Assembly (NCBI GenBank): GCA_016928155.1
Contig: JAFGLG010000009.1
Coordinates: forward strand, 62,001-126,000
Direction: 5' to 3'
DNA: 64,000 bases
Origin: Candidatus Woesearchaeota archaeon
GTDB lineage: Archaea > Nanobdellota > Nanobdellia > Woesearchaeales > JAFGLG01
Shown here: piece after piece, positions 36,683-45,442 of the stretch
How positions within the stretch are numbered: position 1 is the stretch's first letter
Layout of the letters: every line of letters starts with the position of its first letter
Notes under the pieces: model-generated
Told to the model about the DNA's origin: nothing
Seen by the model: the letters and a program-made list of their open reading frames with translations, nothing else
Database searches by the model: none
Position numbers and translations under genes: made by a program

Positions 36683-37225
36683 TCAGCCGATCTTCAGAAT
36701 TCTTGAGAGTGCAGATAGGTCAGAGGGATTCCTCATGCCATACGGCGTTCTGGCAAATGATGCCAATCCCATCCTGAACCTATATTTCCTGGCAAGCCTT
36801 GATATCATCATTATCCTGCCGATCTTCCTCGCTGCAAAAATCGGGTTCGATGAGATCAGGCCATGCAATGATATCCAGACAGCATGCTCTCGGTCGTGAA
36901 GGAGCTTTGCCAAGACATGGTTAAGGCCGCAGTTCCTGTGATGGATGAAATCCTTATTAGGGCTCGCCTCGAAGTCGAAGAAATTTAGGTGGCGGAACTT
37001 CTCAAGGAACATGCGATTCGGCTCAGCTGAACCGATGAACTGCATCCTCTGATCCCTTGAGGGATTCCCTGCAAGAACTGCAGTGCTGATGGATATGCCC
37101 TTGTCATGGACTGGCTGCGGCTTCGCGCCCTGCGGGTACAAGAAAGTAAGCGAATCATAGCCGAGCAATCCGGCCATAGCGATGAATTCCTTCTCATTCC
37201 CATCTGGCATCACAATATCTTGCAT
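36683..37225 (-). CDS. rnp3: Ribonuclease P protein component 3 (p30)
   Basis: 180 aa from the ATG at 37225 (MQDIVMPDGNEKEF); an upstream in-frame ATG at 37294 would add an A/T-encoded stretch that overlaps the promoter. The protein has the p30 TIM-barrel features: YDSLTFLYP near the start, a central FEASPNKDFIHHRNCGLN, and the C-terminal ASFARTPYGMRNPSDLSAL. Archaeal RNase P p30 pairs with Pop5 to support the catalytic RNA in tRNA 5' maturation. A TATA element at 37251-37260 (minus strand) gives nearly leaderless transcription. It converges on the ParB-like gene. Confidence 0.85.
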   Translation of the reverse strand: MQDIVMPDGNEKEFIAMAGLLGYDSLTFLYPQGAKPQPVHDKGISISTAVLAGNPSRDQRMQFIGSAEPNRMFLEKFRHLNFFDFEASPNKDFIHHRNCGLNHVLAKLLHDREHAVWISLHGLISSNPIFAARKIGRIMMISRLARKYRFRMGLASFARTPYGMRNPSDLSALSRILKIG

Positions 37226-37250
37226 CAAGCAAGCCTTGAGCAGAATGGAT

Positions 37251-37260
37251 TTAAATATAT
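37251..37260 (-). promoter_or_regulatory. TATA element of rnp3
   Basis: The minus strand reads ATATATTTAA about 26-35 nt upstream of the ATG at 37225. This predicts leaderless or near-leaderless transcription and supports the chosen start. Confidence 0.5.
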
Positions 37261-37312
37261 GGTCTAAAATAATAATTTTCAATATTGTAATCAATCTAAA
37301 ACAGAAAGATTT

Positions 37313-37377
37313 AAATATTCCTATTTGGAATATTTTTGATAATTATATTTTAGCAAAAATTATATTATGCTAAAATA
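37313..37377. promoter_or_regulatory. Two inverted repeats in the rnp3/padR divergent region (candidate PadR operators)
   Basis: Repeat 1 (37313-37335) has 9-bp perfect arms, AAATATTCC and GGAATATTT, around a 5-bp centre; a half-like GGAATATA recurs near 37411. Repeat 2 has 10-bp perfect arms, TATTTTAGCA (37346-37355) and TGCTAAAATA (37368-37377), separated by 12 bp. Both lie 70-135 bp upstream of padR in very A/T-rich DNA. PadR proteins often bind such dyads and control their own operon, so these are the best operator candidates. Confidence 0.5.
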
Positions 37378-37446
37378 GTATATTATAATATATTCAATTA
37401 TGGAATATAAATAACAGATCAAATAACCATATCAAGAGCTGCGGGC

Positions 37447-37953
37447 ATGAAGGAGGACACGACAAGACTAATCCTGCTTGGGATCCTGAACAGGCAAGCC
37501 ATGTCAGGGTATGACATCAAGAAGACCCTGAAAGCACACGGCCACATGATAGACCTGTCATTCTCGACATTATACAGCTCAATGAAAAAGCTTGAGAAAG
37601 AGGGCCTGATAACAAGGTTCAAGGAAGTGGAGAGCAACAGGCCAACAAAACTGATATACAGTATCAATCCAAAAGGGAAAGAAGAGCTGGAGAGCGCCAT
37701 AATAAGGACATTCTCGAGGCCGGGCATGCCGGAAGAAGAGTTCAATGCTGCACTGTACTTCTCAGAAATCATCAGCCCAAAAGAACTGAAGAACGCCTTG
37801 GAACACAGGCATGGAGAGCTCAAGAAGATGAAAGAGACAATCGACAGATGCTGCCATAAGGGCAAAGGCATCGGACTGCTGCACGAAAGGGCACTGATAC
37901 ACCTGAAAGCAGAGGAGCAATGGATAATAAAGGCAAAGGGGCAACTAAAATGA
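37447..37953 (+). CDS. PadR-family transcriptional regulator
   Basis: 168 aa. An N-terminal winged helix (residues 5-80: LILLGILNRQAMSGYDIKK, FSTLYSSMKKLEKEGLI, LIYSINPKGKEEL) is characteristic of PadR regulators. The C-terminal half is helical and would form the dimer (ELKNALEHRHGELKKMKE). PadR proteins often repress efflux or exporter operons and respond to small ligands. The ABC transporter genes follow with an ATGA overlap, so it probably controls them. Its ligand is unknown. Confidence 0.85.
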   Translation: MKEDTTRLILLGILNRQAMSGYDIKKTLKAHGHMIDLSFSTLYSSMKKLEKEGLITRFKEVESNRPTKLIYSINPKGKEELESAIIRTFSRPGMPEEEFNAALYFSEIISPKELKNALEHRHGELKKMKETIDRCCHKGKGIGLLHERALIHLKAEEQWIIKAKGQLK

Positions 37954-38696
37954 AGAACACAAAACCCATAATAGAACTGAAAAATGTCTGGAAAACATTC
38001 ACGATGGGGGAAAACCAAGTGCATGCGCTCAGAGGGATAAACCTCAAGGTGATGCCAGGAGAATTCGTGGCAATAAAGGGGCCGAGCGGATCAGGAAAAA
38101 GCACTGCAATGAACCTTGTCGGAGCGCTTGATGTCCCGACAAGAGGGACTGTGCTGCTCGAAGGCGATGACATATCAGAGATGGAAGAGAGCGACCTTGC
38201 ACAGATAAGGGGGAAGAAGATAGGATTCATATTCCAGAAATTCAACCTGATATCGACCCTCACAGCACTGGAGAATGTGATGCTGCCGATGACATTCCAG
38301 GGCACACCAAAAGAAGAAAGGGTGAAGAAGGCCACAAAGCTCCTCGAGATGGTAGGACTCGGAGACAGGACAGACCACAAGCCAGGGGAGCTCTCAGGGG
38401 GACAGAACCAAAGAGTCGCAATAGCAAGAGCCCTCGTCAATAACCCTGATGTCATACTCGCGGACGAACCAACAGGGAACCTTGACTCAAGAAGCGGAGA
38501 AAATGTGCTCAGCTTCCTTGAAGAGCTACATGACAAACAGAACAAGACCATAGTCATGGTCACCCATGATGATGAACTGGCAGAATATGCAGAGAGGATA
38601 GAATACCTCAGGGACGGAACCATAATATCGACAACAAAAGGAAAAAACCATGCCAGAGGACACAACTCAAAATCAAAGAAAAAGGTGAGAAAATGA
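37950..38696 (+). CDS. MacB/LolD-type ABC transporter ATPase
   Basis: 248 aa from the ATG at 37950 (ATGA overlap with padR); an earlier ATG at 37920 lies inside padR. The motifs are intact: Walker A GPSGSGKST, Q-loop FIFQKFNL, signature LSGGQNQRVAIARAL, Walker B VILADEPTGNLD and switch His in VTHDD. This subfamily pairs with FtsX-like permeases for export or mechanotransmission across the membrane. The C-terminal tail (GHNSKSKKKVRK) is basic. It is followed by the CARDB protein and two permeases. Confidence 0.9.
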   Translation: MKNTKPIIELKNVWKTFTMGENQVHALRGINLKVMPGEFVAIKGPSGSGKSTAMNLVGALDVPTRGTVLLEGDDISEMEESDLAQIRGKKIGFIFQKFNLISTLTALENVMLPMTFQGTPKEERVKKATKLLEMVGLGDRTDHKPGELSGGQNQRVAIARALVNNPDVILADEPTGNLDSRSGENVLSFLEELHDKQNKTIVMVTHDDELAEYAERIEYLRDGTIISTTKGKNHARGHNSKSKKKVRK

Positions 38697-40027
38697 AAAA
38701 ACTGTTCGTATATGCAATGATTTCGATGGTGCTGATCGCATCAGCACTCGCCCTGACTGCAGGCACAGACCTGGAACTGAGGGATAAGGCAGACTGGGAT
38801 GAAACCCCGGTAGTGCAGAAATTCGTCAACCAGGACCCTGACCCAGCAGAACCAGGACAATATGTGGAACTGAGATGGAAGATCGAGAACAATGGGGATG
38901 AGACTGCAAATAATGTGATAGTCGAGCTTATCCCGGAATACCCATTCAGCCTCGACCCCAACCAGGAAGCGGTGCAGAGGATCGGATCACTGACTGCAGG
39001 ACAGAATACGAGAGATGCAGTGATAGTGAAGTACAAAGTGAGGGTCGACAAGGATGCAGTTGAAGGAGACAATGAGATAAGGCTGAGATACAGGTGGGGA
39101 AGCTATGAATGGATAGAAGAAGAATTCGCTGTCGCAGTCCAGACCAGAGACGCAAGCCTGAGCATCGAGAAAATCGAGACATACCCGCAAAACCTGGTGC
39201 CAGGAAAGACAGCAAACATTAAGATACATGTGAAGAACCTGGCTGACTCAGTGATCAAGGATGTCACACTGAAGCTGGACCTCGCACTCTCGACTGTGAC
39301 TATGGCTACCGGCGAAACAGGCAATGCAGCATACAGCGACCTGCTCCCGTTCGCGCCAGTGAACTCAGCAACAGAGAAGAGGATAAGATATGTCAATCCA
39401 GGAGAAACAGCGATATTCGAGTATGAGATAATAGCCTACCCTGATGCAGAATCAAGAGTCTACAAGATCCCCATACAGCTGAAGTACTATGACGAGCTGG
39501 AAAAGGAATACACAAAGAATGACATCATAGGCATAAGCGTGGGAGATGAGCCTGAGATGACAATGGTTGTCGATGGACAGACAATATATGGGGAAGGCGA
39601 GAGAGGAGAAGTGCTTGTCAAGATAGTGAACATGGGCACAAATGACCTCAAGTTCATGAACATGATCGTCAGGCCATCAGAAGACTTCGAGCTCTTCGGC
39701 CCTGATTCCATCTATATAGGAAAAGTGGATTCAGATGACTATGAGACAGTATCCCTGGATATCTTCGTGAAGGACATCAAAGATGATATGCTAGTCCTGC
39801 CACTGGAGCTCAAATACAGGGACAGCAACAACAACGAGTTCTTCGATGAGGTCATGCTGGCAGTGGACATGTACGGCTCAGGAGAAGTCAAGGAATACGG
39901 GCTAAGGCAAAGCAGCCCTATTGTGGGATTCCTCATAATAATAGTGATAGTTGTTGTGGGGATATTCGCATACAGGTACTGCAAGAAAAAGAAATGCCTG
40001 AACGGGAAAAAGAAAAAGAGCGAATGA
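38693..40027 (+). CDS. Surface protein with CARDB/COG1361-like domains
   Basis: 444 aa with signal peptide (MISMVLIASALALTAG), two or three CARDB/NEW3-type beta-sandwich domains (for example WKIENNGDETANNVIVELI and IHVKNLADSVIKDVTLKLD), and a C-terminal helix (VGFLIIIVIVVVGIFAY) with a basic cytoplasmic tail. COG1361-like proteins are often encoded between such ATPases and FtsX permeases in archaea and may work as the extracellular adaptor of the complex. It is translationally coupled on both sides (ATGA overlaps). Confidence 0.8.
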   Translation: MKKLFVYAMISMVLIASALALTAGTDLELRDKADWDETPVVQKFVNQDPDPAEPGQYVELRWKIENNGDETANNVIVELIPEYPFSLDPNQEAVQRIGSLTAGQNTRDAVIVKYKVRVDKDAVEGDNEIRLRYRWGSYEWIEEEFAVAVQTRDASLSIEKIETYPQNLVPGKTANIKIHVKNLADSVIKDVTLKLDLALSTVTMATGETGNAAYSDLLPFAPVNSATEKRIRYVNPGETAIFEYEIIAYPDAESRVYKIPIQLKYYDELEKEYTKNDIIGISVGDEPEMTMVVDGQTIYGEGERGEVLVKIVNMGTNDLKFMNMIVRPSEDFELFGPDSIYIGKVDSDDYETVSLDIFVKDIKDDMLVLPLELKYRDSNNNEFFDEVMLAVDMYGSGEVKEYGLRQSSPIVGFLIIIVIVVVGIFAYRYCKKKKCLNGKKKKSE

Positions 40028-41253
40028 GGAACAAGATGTGGGATTATCTCGCCATAGGATGCAAGAACATCACCAAGCGCAGGACAAGAAGCTGGCTCAC
40101 CATGATAGGCATCTTCATCGGGATAGCTGCAGTAGTGGCGCTTGTCTCACTGGGCCAAGGAATGAACAAAGCCATATACGAACAGTTCGAGCTCCTCGGC
40201 ATAGACAAGATCACAGTGCAGCCGGGCGGGATGTTCGGAGCCCCTGGAAGCGATACAATATCCGGCTCATTGAGCGAGGATGATGTGGATCTCATCGAGA
40301 AGATAAAAGGAGTGAAACTTGCGTCAGGCATGGCATTCAGGATAGATGCAATTGAGTTCGAGGATGAGGTGTATTATGCCTGGACAATGGGGCTTCCCAT
40401 GGAAAAGGATGAATTCGACCTGTTCATCGGCAACTTTGACATAGATGCAGAAGAAGGAAGGATGCTCAAGGACAGCGATACAGGGAAGATAGCGATAGGC
40501 TACAACTACAGGTTCAAGAAAGTGTTCGAGGACCAAGTCATGGTCGGGGACAAGCTCAGGATACAAGGGAAGGAATGGGAAGTTGTCGGGATTGCAAGCC
40601 AGATAGGGAACCCGCAGGATGACACAAACATCTACATACCGAAAGATGAATACAATGTAATCTATGATCTGGATGACCAAGTGGATTATCTGATCGCACA
40701 GGTAGAACCAGGAGAGAGCCCCGGAGCGATCGCAAAAGAGATAGAGAGAAAGATGAGAAAAGACAGGGGAGAAGAGATAGGGGAAGAGAGCTTCCAGGTA
40801 GCGACAATAGAAGACCTAATAGCAACATTCAACACAATACTCGGGGCAGTGCAGGCAGTCCTCATCGGGATTGCAGCCATATCACTGATTGTCGGCGGCA
40901 TAGGCATAATGAACACGATGTACACAGCAGTCCTGGAAAGGACAAGCGAAATAGGCATAATGAAAGCCATAGGAGCAAGAAATGAGGATATCAAAAAAAT
41001 ATTCCTCGTCGAATCAGGGCTCCTGGGGCTTGTGGGAGGAGCGATAGGCATAATCCTCGGGCTGATGATGGCCAAGGGGGTCGAGATGCTTATAAGAAAT
41101 GCATGGGGCATAACATACCTAAAACCATACTTCTCTCCGATAATGATAATAGGGGCATTGCTGTTCTCATTCCTGATAGGCTCAGCATCAGGATATTTCC
41201 CAGCAAAGCAGGCAGCAAACATGCACCCAGTAGATGCAATAAGGTATGACTAA
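40024..41253 (+). CDS. FtsX/MacB-like ABC permease 1
   Basis: 409 aa from the ATG at 40024 (ATGA overlap; 39994 is an in-frame alternative). Four membrane helices: one after residue 20 (GIFIGIAAVVALVSLGQGM) and three at the C-terminus (AISLIVGGIGIMNTMYTAV, GLVGGAIGIILGL, and MIIGALLFSFLIGSASGYF). The large periplasm-like MacB_PCD domain lies between. The ERTSEIGIMKAIGARNEDI stretch is the coupling helix to the ATPase. It forms a probable heterodimer with the next gene. Confidence 0.88.
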   Translation: MRNKMWDYLAIGCKNITKRRTRSWLTMIGIFIGIAAVVALVSLGQGMNKAIYEQFELLGIDKITVQPGGMFGAPGSDTISGSLSEDDVDLIEKIKGVKLASGMAFRIDAIEFEDEVYYAWTMGLPMEKDEFDLFIGNFDIDAEEGRMLKDSDTGKIAIGYNYRFKKVFEDQVMVGDKLRIQGKEWEVVGIASQIGNPQDDTNIYIPKDEYNVIYDLDDQVDYLIAQVEPGESPGAIAKEIERKMRKDRGEEIGEESFQVATIEDLIATFNTILGAVQAVLIGIAAISLIVGGIGIMNTMYTAVLERTSEIGIMKAIGARNEDIKKIFLVESGLLGLVGGAIGIILGLMMAKGVEMLIRNAWGITYLKPYFSPIMIIGALLFSFLIGSASGYFPAKQAANMHPVDAIRYD

Positions 41254-42472
41254 AATGATAGCAGACTATTTCAAATTATCATCCCAGAACCTCAGGAAGA
41301 GGGGGAAAAGGACATTCCTCACACTCATAGGGATATTCATAGGCATAGCTGCAGTTGTCGGACTCATGGCGCTAGGACAAGGCCTGCAGAACACAATAAT
41401 GAGCCAGCTATCTGTCATAGGCGGCGACAGGATAACAATACAGAAAAGCGGAAGCTTCGGGCCTCCGGGATCAGGGACAAGCCAAACAGATGTGACCATG
41501 GATGATGTAGAGCTGATAAGGAGAGTGAAAGGGGTGGATGGGGTGGCCTTCATGCTGCTTGAAGCAGACTCTGCAGAATTCAGGGGAAAAAAGATCTACA
41601 CACTGATACAGGGGATACCAGAAGGAGAAGACCGCCGAATACTGGAAGGGACTACACTCCTGCAGACAGAAACCGGGAGATTCCTCAGAAAAGGAGACAA
41701 GTACAAAGCAGTTGTCGGATACAGGTTCAACAGCGAAGAGATATTCGACCGAAAGCTCGTACCGGGCGACAAGATAAAAATGCTGGACCATGACTTTGAG
41801 ATAATAGGCGTGAGGAAGTCCCTTGGCAACCCCATGTTCGACGGGATAATACTCATACCGATAGACACACTTAAGGAGATCACAGGAGAAAAAGAAAAAG
41901 TCTCTGTAATAATGGCTGCAGCAAAAAAAGGAGAGGACATAAACAGAGTTGCAGACAGGATAGAGGAAGCCATGCGAAAAGACCGAGGGCTTGAAGAAGG
42001 AAAAGAAAATTTCCAGGTGTCAACATCGCAGGACACTCTGGAGACATTCAGCACTATACTGCTCATAGTCCAAGGCATAATAATAGGCATCGCCGCCATA
42101 TCCTTGATTGTCGGCGGCATAGGCATAATGAACACAATGTACACAGCAGTCCTGGAAAGAACAAACGAGATCGGCATAATGAAAGCTATAGGCGCAAGGA
42201 ACAGCGACATAATGCTCATATTCCTCATCGAGGCAGGGCTTCTTGGAACTGTCGGAGGAGTGATAGGCGTGCTTATCGGAGTCGGATTGAGCAAAGCTGT
42301 CGAGATAGGGGCAAAAATAGGGCTAGGCCCTGGGATATTGACAGCAGATTACCCGGCATTCCTGATAATCGGAGCATTATTATTCTCATTCCTGATAGGA
42401 TCGCTGTCAGGGCTGCTGCCTGCAAGACAGGCATCAAGGATGAACCCGGTAGATTCACTTAGATATGAATAG
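41246..42472 (+). CDS. FtsX/MacB-like ABC permease 2
   Basis: 408 aa (ATG at 41246 or 41255). Same architecture as permease 1: N-terminal helix, MacB_PCD-like domain, three C-terminal helices and the ERTNEIGIMKAIGARNSDI coupling segment. The segments encoding the coupling region are nearly identical in DNA between the two genes, so they arose by tandem duplication. The transporter probably works as a heterodimer with one ATPase type. The exported substrate is not evident. Confidence 0.88.
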   Translation: MTKMIADYFKLSSQNLRKRGKRTFLTLIGIFIGIAAVVGLMALGQGLQNTIMSQLSVIGGDRITIQKSGSFGPPGSGTSQTDVTMDDVELIRRVKGVDGVAFMLLEADSAEFRGKKIYTLIQGIPEGEDRRILEGTTLLQTETGRFLRKGDKYKAVVGYRFNSEEIFDRKLVPGDKIKMLDHDFEIIGVRKSLGNPMFDGIILIPIDTLKEITGEKEKVSVIMAAAKKGEDINRVADRIEEAMRKDRGLEEGKENFQVSTSQDTLETFSTILLIVQGIIIGIAAISLIVGGIGIMNTMYTAVLERTNEIGIMKAIGARNSDIMLIFLIEAGLLGTVGGVIGVLIGVGLSKAVEIGAKIGLGPGILTADYPAFLIIGALLFSFLIGSLSGLLPARQASRMNPVDSLRYE

Positions 42473-42483
42473 GAGGAGAGAAA

Positions 42484-43548
42484 ATGGACCCAAGAGTAGA
42501 AAGGCTAGCAAAAATTGTCGTCGGACATTCATGCAAGGTAAAAAGAGGAGACACTGTACTGATATCAGGGAGCGAAGATGCCATCCCGCTCATCAAGGCC
42601 ATATACAAAGAAGTGCTGCTGGCAGGGGGGCTTCCGAGATCGAATGTCATATTCAACGGGAGATCATACATATACTACAAGCATGCAGACATGAAACAGA
42701 TAAACAACTTCCCGCAGATCGACTATTATGAAGTCAGGAACACAGACTGCATAATATACATAAGGAGCGGGAACAACAAGAAAGAGCTCTCCAATGTAGA
42801 CGAGAAGAAACTTGCTGCGAGGGCAAGAGTCCTGCATAAGATAGGGACATACAGGGTCAACAATACAAGATGGTGCCTTGTGCCATATCCCACAACAGCA
42901 TATGCGCAGGATGCAGACATGTCACTGGACGAATTCGAGGATTATGTGTACAGGGCCTGCAATGTGGACTATGCAGCAATGACAAGGAAGTGGCAGAAGC
43001 TCAAGCAGATAATGGACAGGGGAGACGAAGTTAGGATAACCGGTCTTGAGACAAACCTGACATTCAGCATAAAGGGAAGGGTCGCAATAGCAAACATGGG
43101 AGAATACAATGTGCCAGACGGAGAAGTCTTCACAGCACCTGTCGAGAACACAGCGAACGGCGAGATACTCTTCGATTATCCGGCAATCTACAACAACAAG
43201 GAAGTTGACATGGTCAGGCTCAAGTTCAGGGACGGGAAATGCATAAAAGCCACAGCAGCAAAGAATGAAGGATACTTAAATTCAGTGCTCAATACAGACA
43301 AGGGCGCAAGATATCTCGGCGAACTCGGGATAGGGGTCAATTTCAACATCGACAGATTCATAAAGGACATACTGTTCGACGAGAAAATAGGCGGAACAGT
43401 GCATCTTGCGCTCGGACAAAGCTACAAGTGGTGCAAAGGGAAGAATGACAGCGCAGTGCACTGGGACATGATAAAAGACCTGCGAAAAGACGGGAAAGTT
43501 ACAATAGACGGAAGGACAATACTCCAGAACGGAAAGTTCAGGATATGA
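42484..43548 (+). CDS. M29-family (AmpS-like) aminopeptidase
   Basis: 354 aa with a strong Shine-Dalgarno (GGAGGAG) 8 nt upstream. M29 hallmarks are visible: NVPDGEVFTAPVE (metal ligand Glu), GELGIGVNFNIDRF, DEKIGGTVHLALGQSY (Glu and His ligands) and the C-terminal VHWDMI. M29 enzymes are cytosolic metallo-aminopeptidases with broad specificity. Placement 11 nt after the ABC permeases may reflect peptide handling (inferred), though housekeeping peptide turnover is equally likely. Confidence 0.85.
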   Translation: MDPRVERLAKIVVGHSCKVKRGDTVLISGSEDAIPLIKAIYKEVLLAGGLPRSNVIFNGRSYIYYKHADMKQINNFPQIDYYEVRNTDCIIYIRSGNNKKELSNVDEKKLAARARVLHKIGTYRVNNTRWCLVPYPTTAYAQDADMSLDEFEDYVYRACNVDYAAMTRKWQKLKQIMDRGDEVRITGLETNLTFSIKGRVAIANMGEYNVPDGEVFTAPVENTANGEILFDYPAIYNNKEVDMVRLKFRDGKCIKATAAKNEGYLNSVLNTDKGARYLGELGIGVNFNIDRFIKDILFDEKIGGTVHLALGQSYKWCKGKNDSAVHWDMIKDLRKDGKVTIDGRTILQNGKFRI

Positions 43549-43563
43549 ATCCAGAGGGAAAGA

Positions 43564-43758
43564 ATGAAACACAACATGATAGCGATCGGGTGGGCAGCCC
43601 TCATAGTAGGGCTGTTAGCATTAGGGTTCTCTGCCGTGTATAATAAGCTATGCCCATACTGCTCAAGCTACTATGCAGTGCTTGGCATCACATACGGCGG
43701 AATCGGAGTAGGAGTCTTCCTCCTGCTTGCAGGATTCATGACAAAGGACAGGCTTTAG
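43564..43758 (+). CDS. Small two-helix membrane protein
   Basis: 64 aa with an SD-like GAGGG upstream. Two hydrophobic segments (IAIGWAALIVGLLALGF and YGGIGVGVFLLLAGFM) flank a short CPYCSSYYAVLG loop whose CxxC could bind metal or be redox active. No family is recognised. It follows the aminopeptidase by 15 nt on the same strand. The 197-bp gap downstream (43759-43955) contains a weak GATTTGCAGAGCAAATC dyad and nothing else I can support. Confidence 0.5.
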   Translation: MKHNMIAIGWAALIVGLLALGFSAVYNKLCPYCSSYYAVLGITYGGIGVGVFLLLAGFMTKDRL

Positions 43759-43955
43759 AGAAGGAAAATCCTGCCAACGCATGTCATTCATGAAAGAAAC
43801 CTGATGAACCGGCACCACTTTTTCGCATCCTTTGCCAGGCCGTCTATTATGATGGAAAATTCAAGAGAAAAATAACCTTGCTTATCCGGATTTGCAGAGC
43901 AAATCTGGTCAGGATCTACTGAATTTTCCTGCAGTAGGAAGAAAGAGGACAAAAA

Positions 43956-44912
43956 TTATTTCCTCTCACCTTTCCTCATGACTTCCAGATACCTTTCTAT
44001 CTTTCCCTTGACCTGAGAATTGAGCCTGTCTTCAAAACCATACTTCTTGAGTTCCTTATCGACGTCAAAATCAGGCATCTCTGTCAGATTGCTTGCAAAA
44101 TCAGATCCGATATTCCTTTCCAATTCTTTTGAATGAGAAGAGCCGAAAAGCCTGAAAGCAGGGTATTTAGTGATAGAATCAGCACCTGCAATAATCATCT
44201 CCCTGATATAATCAACCCTGTCAACCCAATGGCCGGCAACAATATGCAGATCAGGACAGGCTGCTCTTGTCTCTTTTATCCATCTGAGAAAATAATCCTT
44301 ATCAGGGCCTTTCTTGAAAATCGTGCCTCTGATGGGATTCAATGCGTAGAAAGTCATCTTGGATATGCCATGATCCCTTATGAAATCGATGAGCAAAGGA
44401 ATATCATCTTCTGATTCACCAAGTCCGATGATAATGGTAATGGATTTCTTCAGATTGTACCTATCGCAGATCCTGAACTGCTCCAATACCTCGCTGAGCG
44501 GCTTGGAAGGGCAGACCTGGTCGTGGACAACAGGATTTATGCATTCGACAGTGGAACATATGCCTTCTGTTATCGGCAGGAGCTGCCTTATCAGGTCTTC
44601 ATCCAAGACACCGAGGTTCAGCCAGAGCTTCTCTCCGTAGATATTGTATACATGGTTAAGGAGAGAAACCAGCTCTTTCTTTGAGAATGAATGGATCCCG
44701 CCAGAGATGAACTCAATCTTCCAGTTCAACTTCTTTGCAAGAATAGCCTCTGCCAGGATCGAAGGGGTTGATCTCCTGGCCCTGCCTGGATCCGCAATCT
44801 TATCTTTCTGCGTCGACATATAGCAGAACTTGCAGTCGCCCTTGGCGCAGTACCAAGAGATGAAGATGGCGCGCTCAAAGAATACCCTTTTCTTTCCTTC
44901 GCTTGTATTCAT
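43956..44912 (-). CDS. Radical SAM protein, COG2516 (biotin-synthase-related) type
   Basis: 318 aa from the ATG at 44912 (MNTSEGKKRVFFERAIF); a longer frame reaches 45005 but lies inside the NUDIX gene. The cluster motif is WYCAKGDCKFCYMS, spaced CX4CX2C. The characteristic blocks IEFISGGIHSF, VCPSKPLSEVLEQF, TIIIGLGESEDDIPLL and TFYALNPIRGT match the COG2516 family as I know it. The substrate of this family is not established. It overlaps the NUDIX gene by 38 nt, so they may be co-expressed. Confidence 0.75.
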   Translation of the reverse strand: MNTSEGKKRVFFERAIFISWYCAKGDCKFCYMSTQKDKIADPGRARRSTPSILAEAILAKKLNWKIEFISGGIHSFSKKELVSLLNHVYNIYGEKLWLNLGVLDEDLIRQLLPITEGICSTVECINPVVHDQVCPSKPLSEVLEQFRICDRYNLKKSITIIIGLGESEDDIPLLIDFIRDHGISKMTFYALNPIRGTIFKKGPDKDYFLRWIKETRAACPDLHIVAGHWVDRVDYIREMIIAGADSITKYPAFRLFGSSHSKELERNIGSDFASNLTEMPDFDVDKELKKYGFEDRLNSQVKGKIERYLEVMRKGERK

Positions 44913-45378
44913 TGAAAATCTCCAGAGAATCAGGGCAGAATTCCTTTGTTTTGAACATCCCCTCAAGCTGGTCAATTGTGACAAAATAAGCCTCTGCCAC
45001 CTCATCTTCCTGCAGCTTCAGGCCACCATCATATATGCAGGAGAATATCTCCACAAAATAATCATCGATCTCGCAGGTGTAGCGATGCTTGAACAAGAAC
45101 CTGAGATCCGGATCCTTAATGCCGACCTCTTCCTCAACTTCCCTCATCGCAGCTTCCCTATAATCCTCTCCATGCTGGACCCAACCACCGACGAACATAT
45201 CATAAAAGCCAGGGTAGATGCCCTTGATTGAGGCTCTCTTATGGACAAGGATCCCGCCTTTCGAGTTGAACACCAATGCAGCAGCACCGCGATGGAGCAA
45301 GACCATATCATGGGCCTGCTGCTTAGGCACTGTGTCTATGACATTATCTTCCTCATCCACAATATCAACCATCTCCAT
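44875..45378 (-). CDS. NUDIX hydrolase
   Basis: 167 aa from the ATG at 45378 (MEMVDIVDEEDNVIDTVP); a longer reading from 45444 would run through the tRNA-derived repeat and is rejected. The Nudix box GWVQHGEDYREAAMREVEEEVGI fits GX5EX7REUXEEXGU with all key residues. The N-terminal DEEDNVIDTVPKQQAH and HRGAAALVFN resemble IPP-isomerase-like/YfcD-type NUDIX proteins. It hydrolyses a nucleoside-diphosphate-X compound, substrate unknown. Confidence 0.85.
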   Translation of the reverse strand: MEMVDIVDEEDNVIDTVPKQQAHDMVLLHRGAAALVFNSKGGILVHKRASIKGIYPGFYDMFVGGWVQHGEDYREAAMREVEEEVGIKDPDLRFLFKHRYTCEIDDYFVEIFSCIYDGGLKLQEDEVAEAYFVTIDQLEGMFKTKEFCPDSLEIFNEYKRRKEKGIL

Positions 45379-45418
45379 ATTATCCGGGAAGAAGGGGATG
45401 ATATAAAAAAGTGATGAA

Positions 45419-45442
45419 AGCCTCCGGGGAGAGTTGAACTCC
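45419..45442 (-). repeat. 24-nt copy of the tRNA-Thr 3' end
   Basis: Bases 45419-45442 are an exact copy of 45508-45531, which is the 3' part of the tRNA-Thr gene: discriminator, acceptor 3' strand and most of the T arm. The copy stands 89 bp downstream of the original in transcription direction, with no matching 5' half. Between the two lies an unrelated stretch with a strong hairpin (GTGGGACT/AGTCCCAC, loop of 4) and a second weaker stem (GTAGC/GCTAC). It looks like an attachment-site or partial tRNA duplication scar. Confidence 0.7.

Noticed and set aside
37226-37294. Longer N-terminus for RNase P p30
   Set aside because: It would run through the TATA element and adds an Ile/Leu/Lys-rich stretch not seen in the family.
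37820-38665. A 281-aa frame opposite the ABC ATPase gene, and similar long frames opposite the two permeases
   Set aside because: They mirror the codon structure of strongly conserved genes on the plus strand, have no recognisable domains and are Ser/Pro/Leu-rich as expected for antisense frames.
43759-43955. A small RNA in the gap after the two-helix membrane protein
   Set aside because: Only a weak short dyad (GATTTGC/GCAAATC) is visible; no promoter, terminator or known RNA fold.
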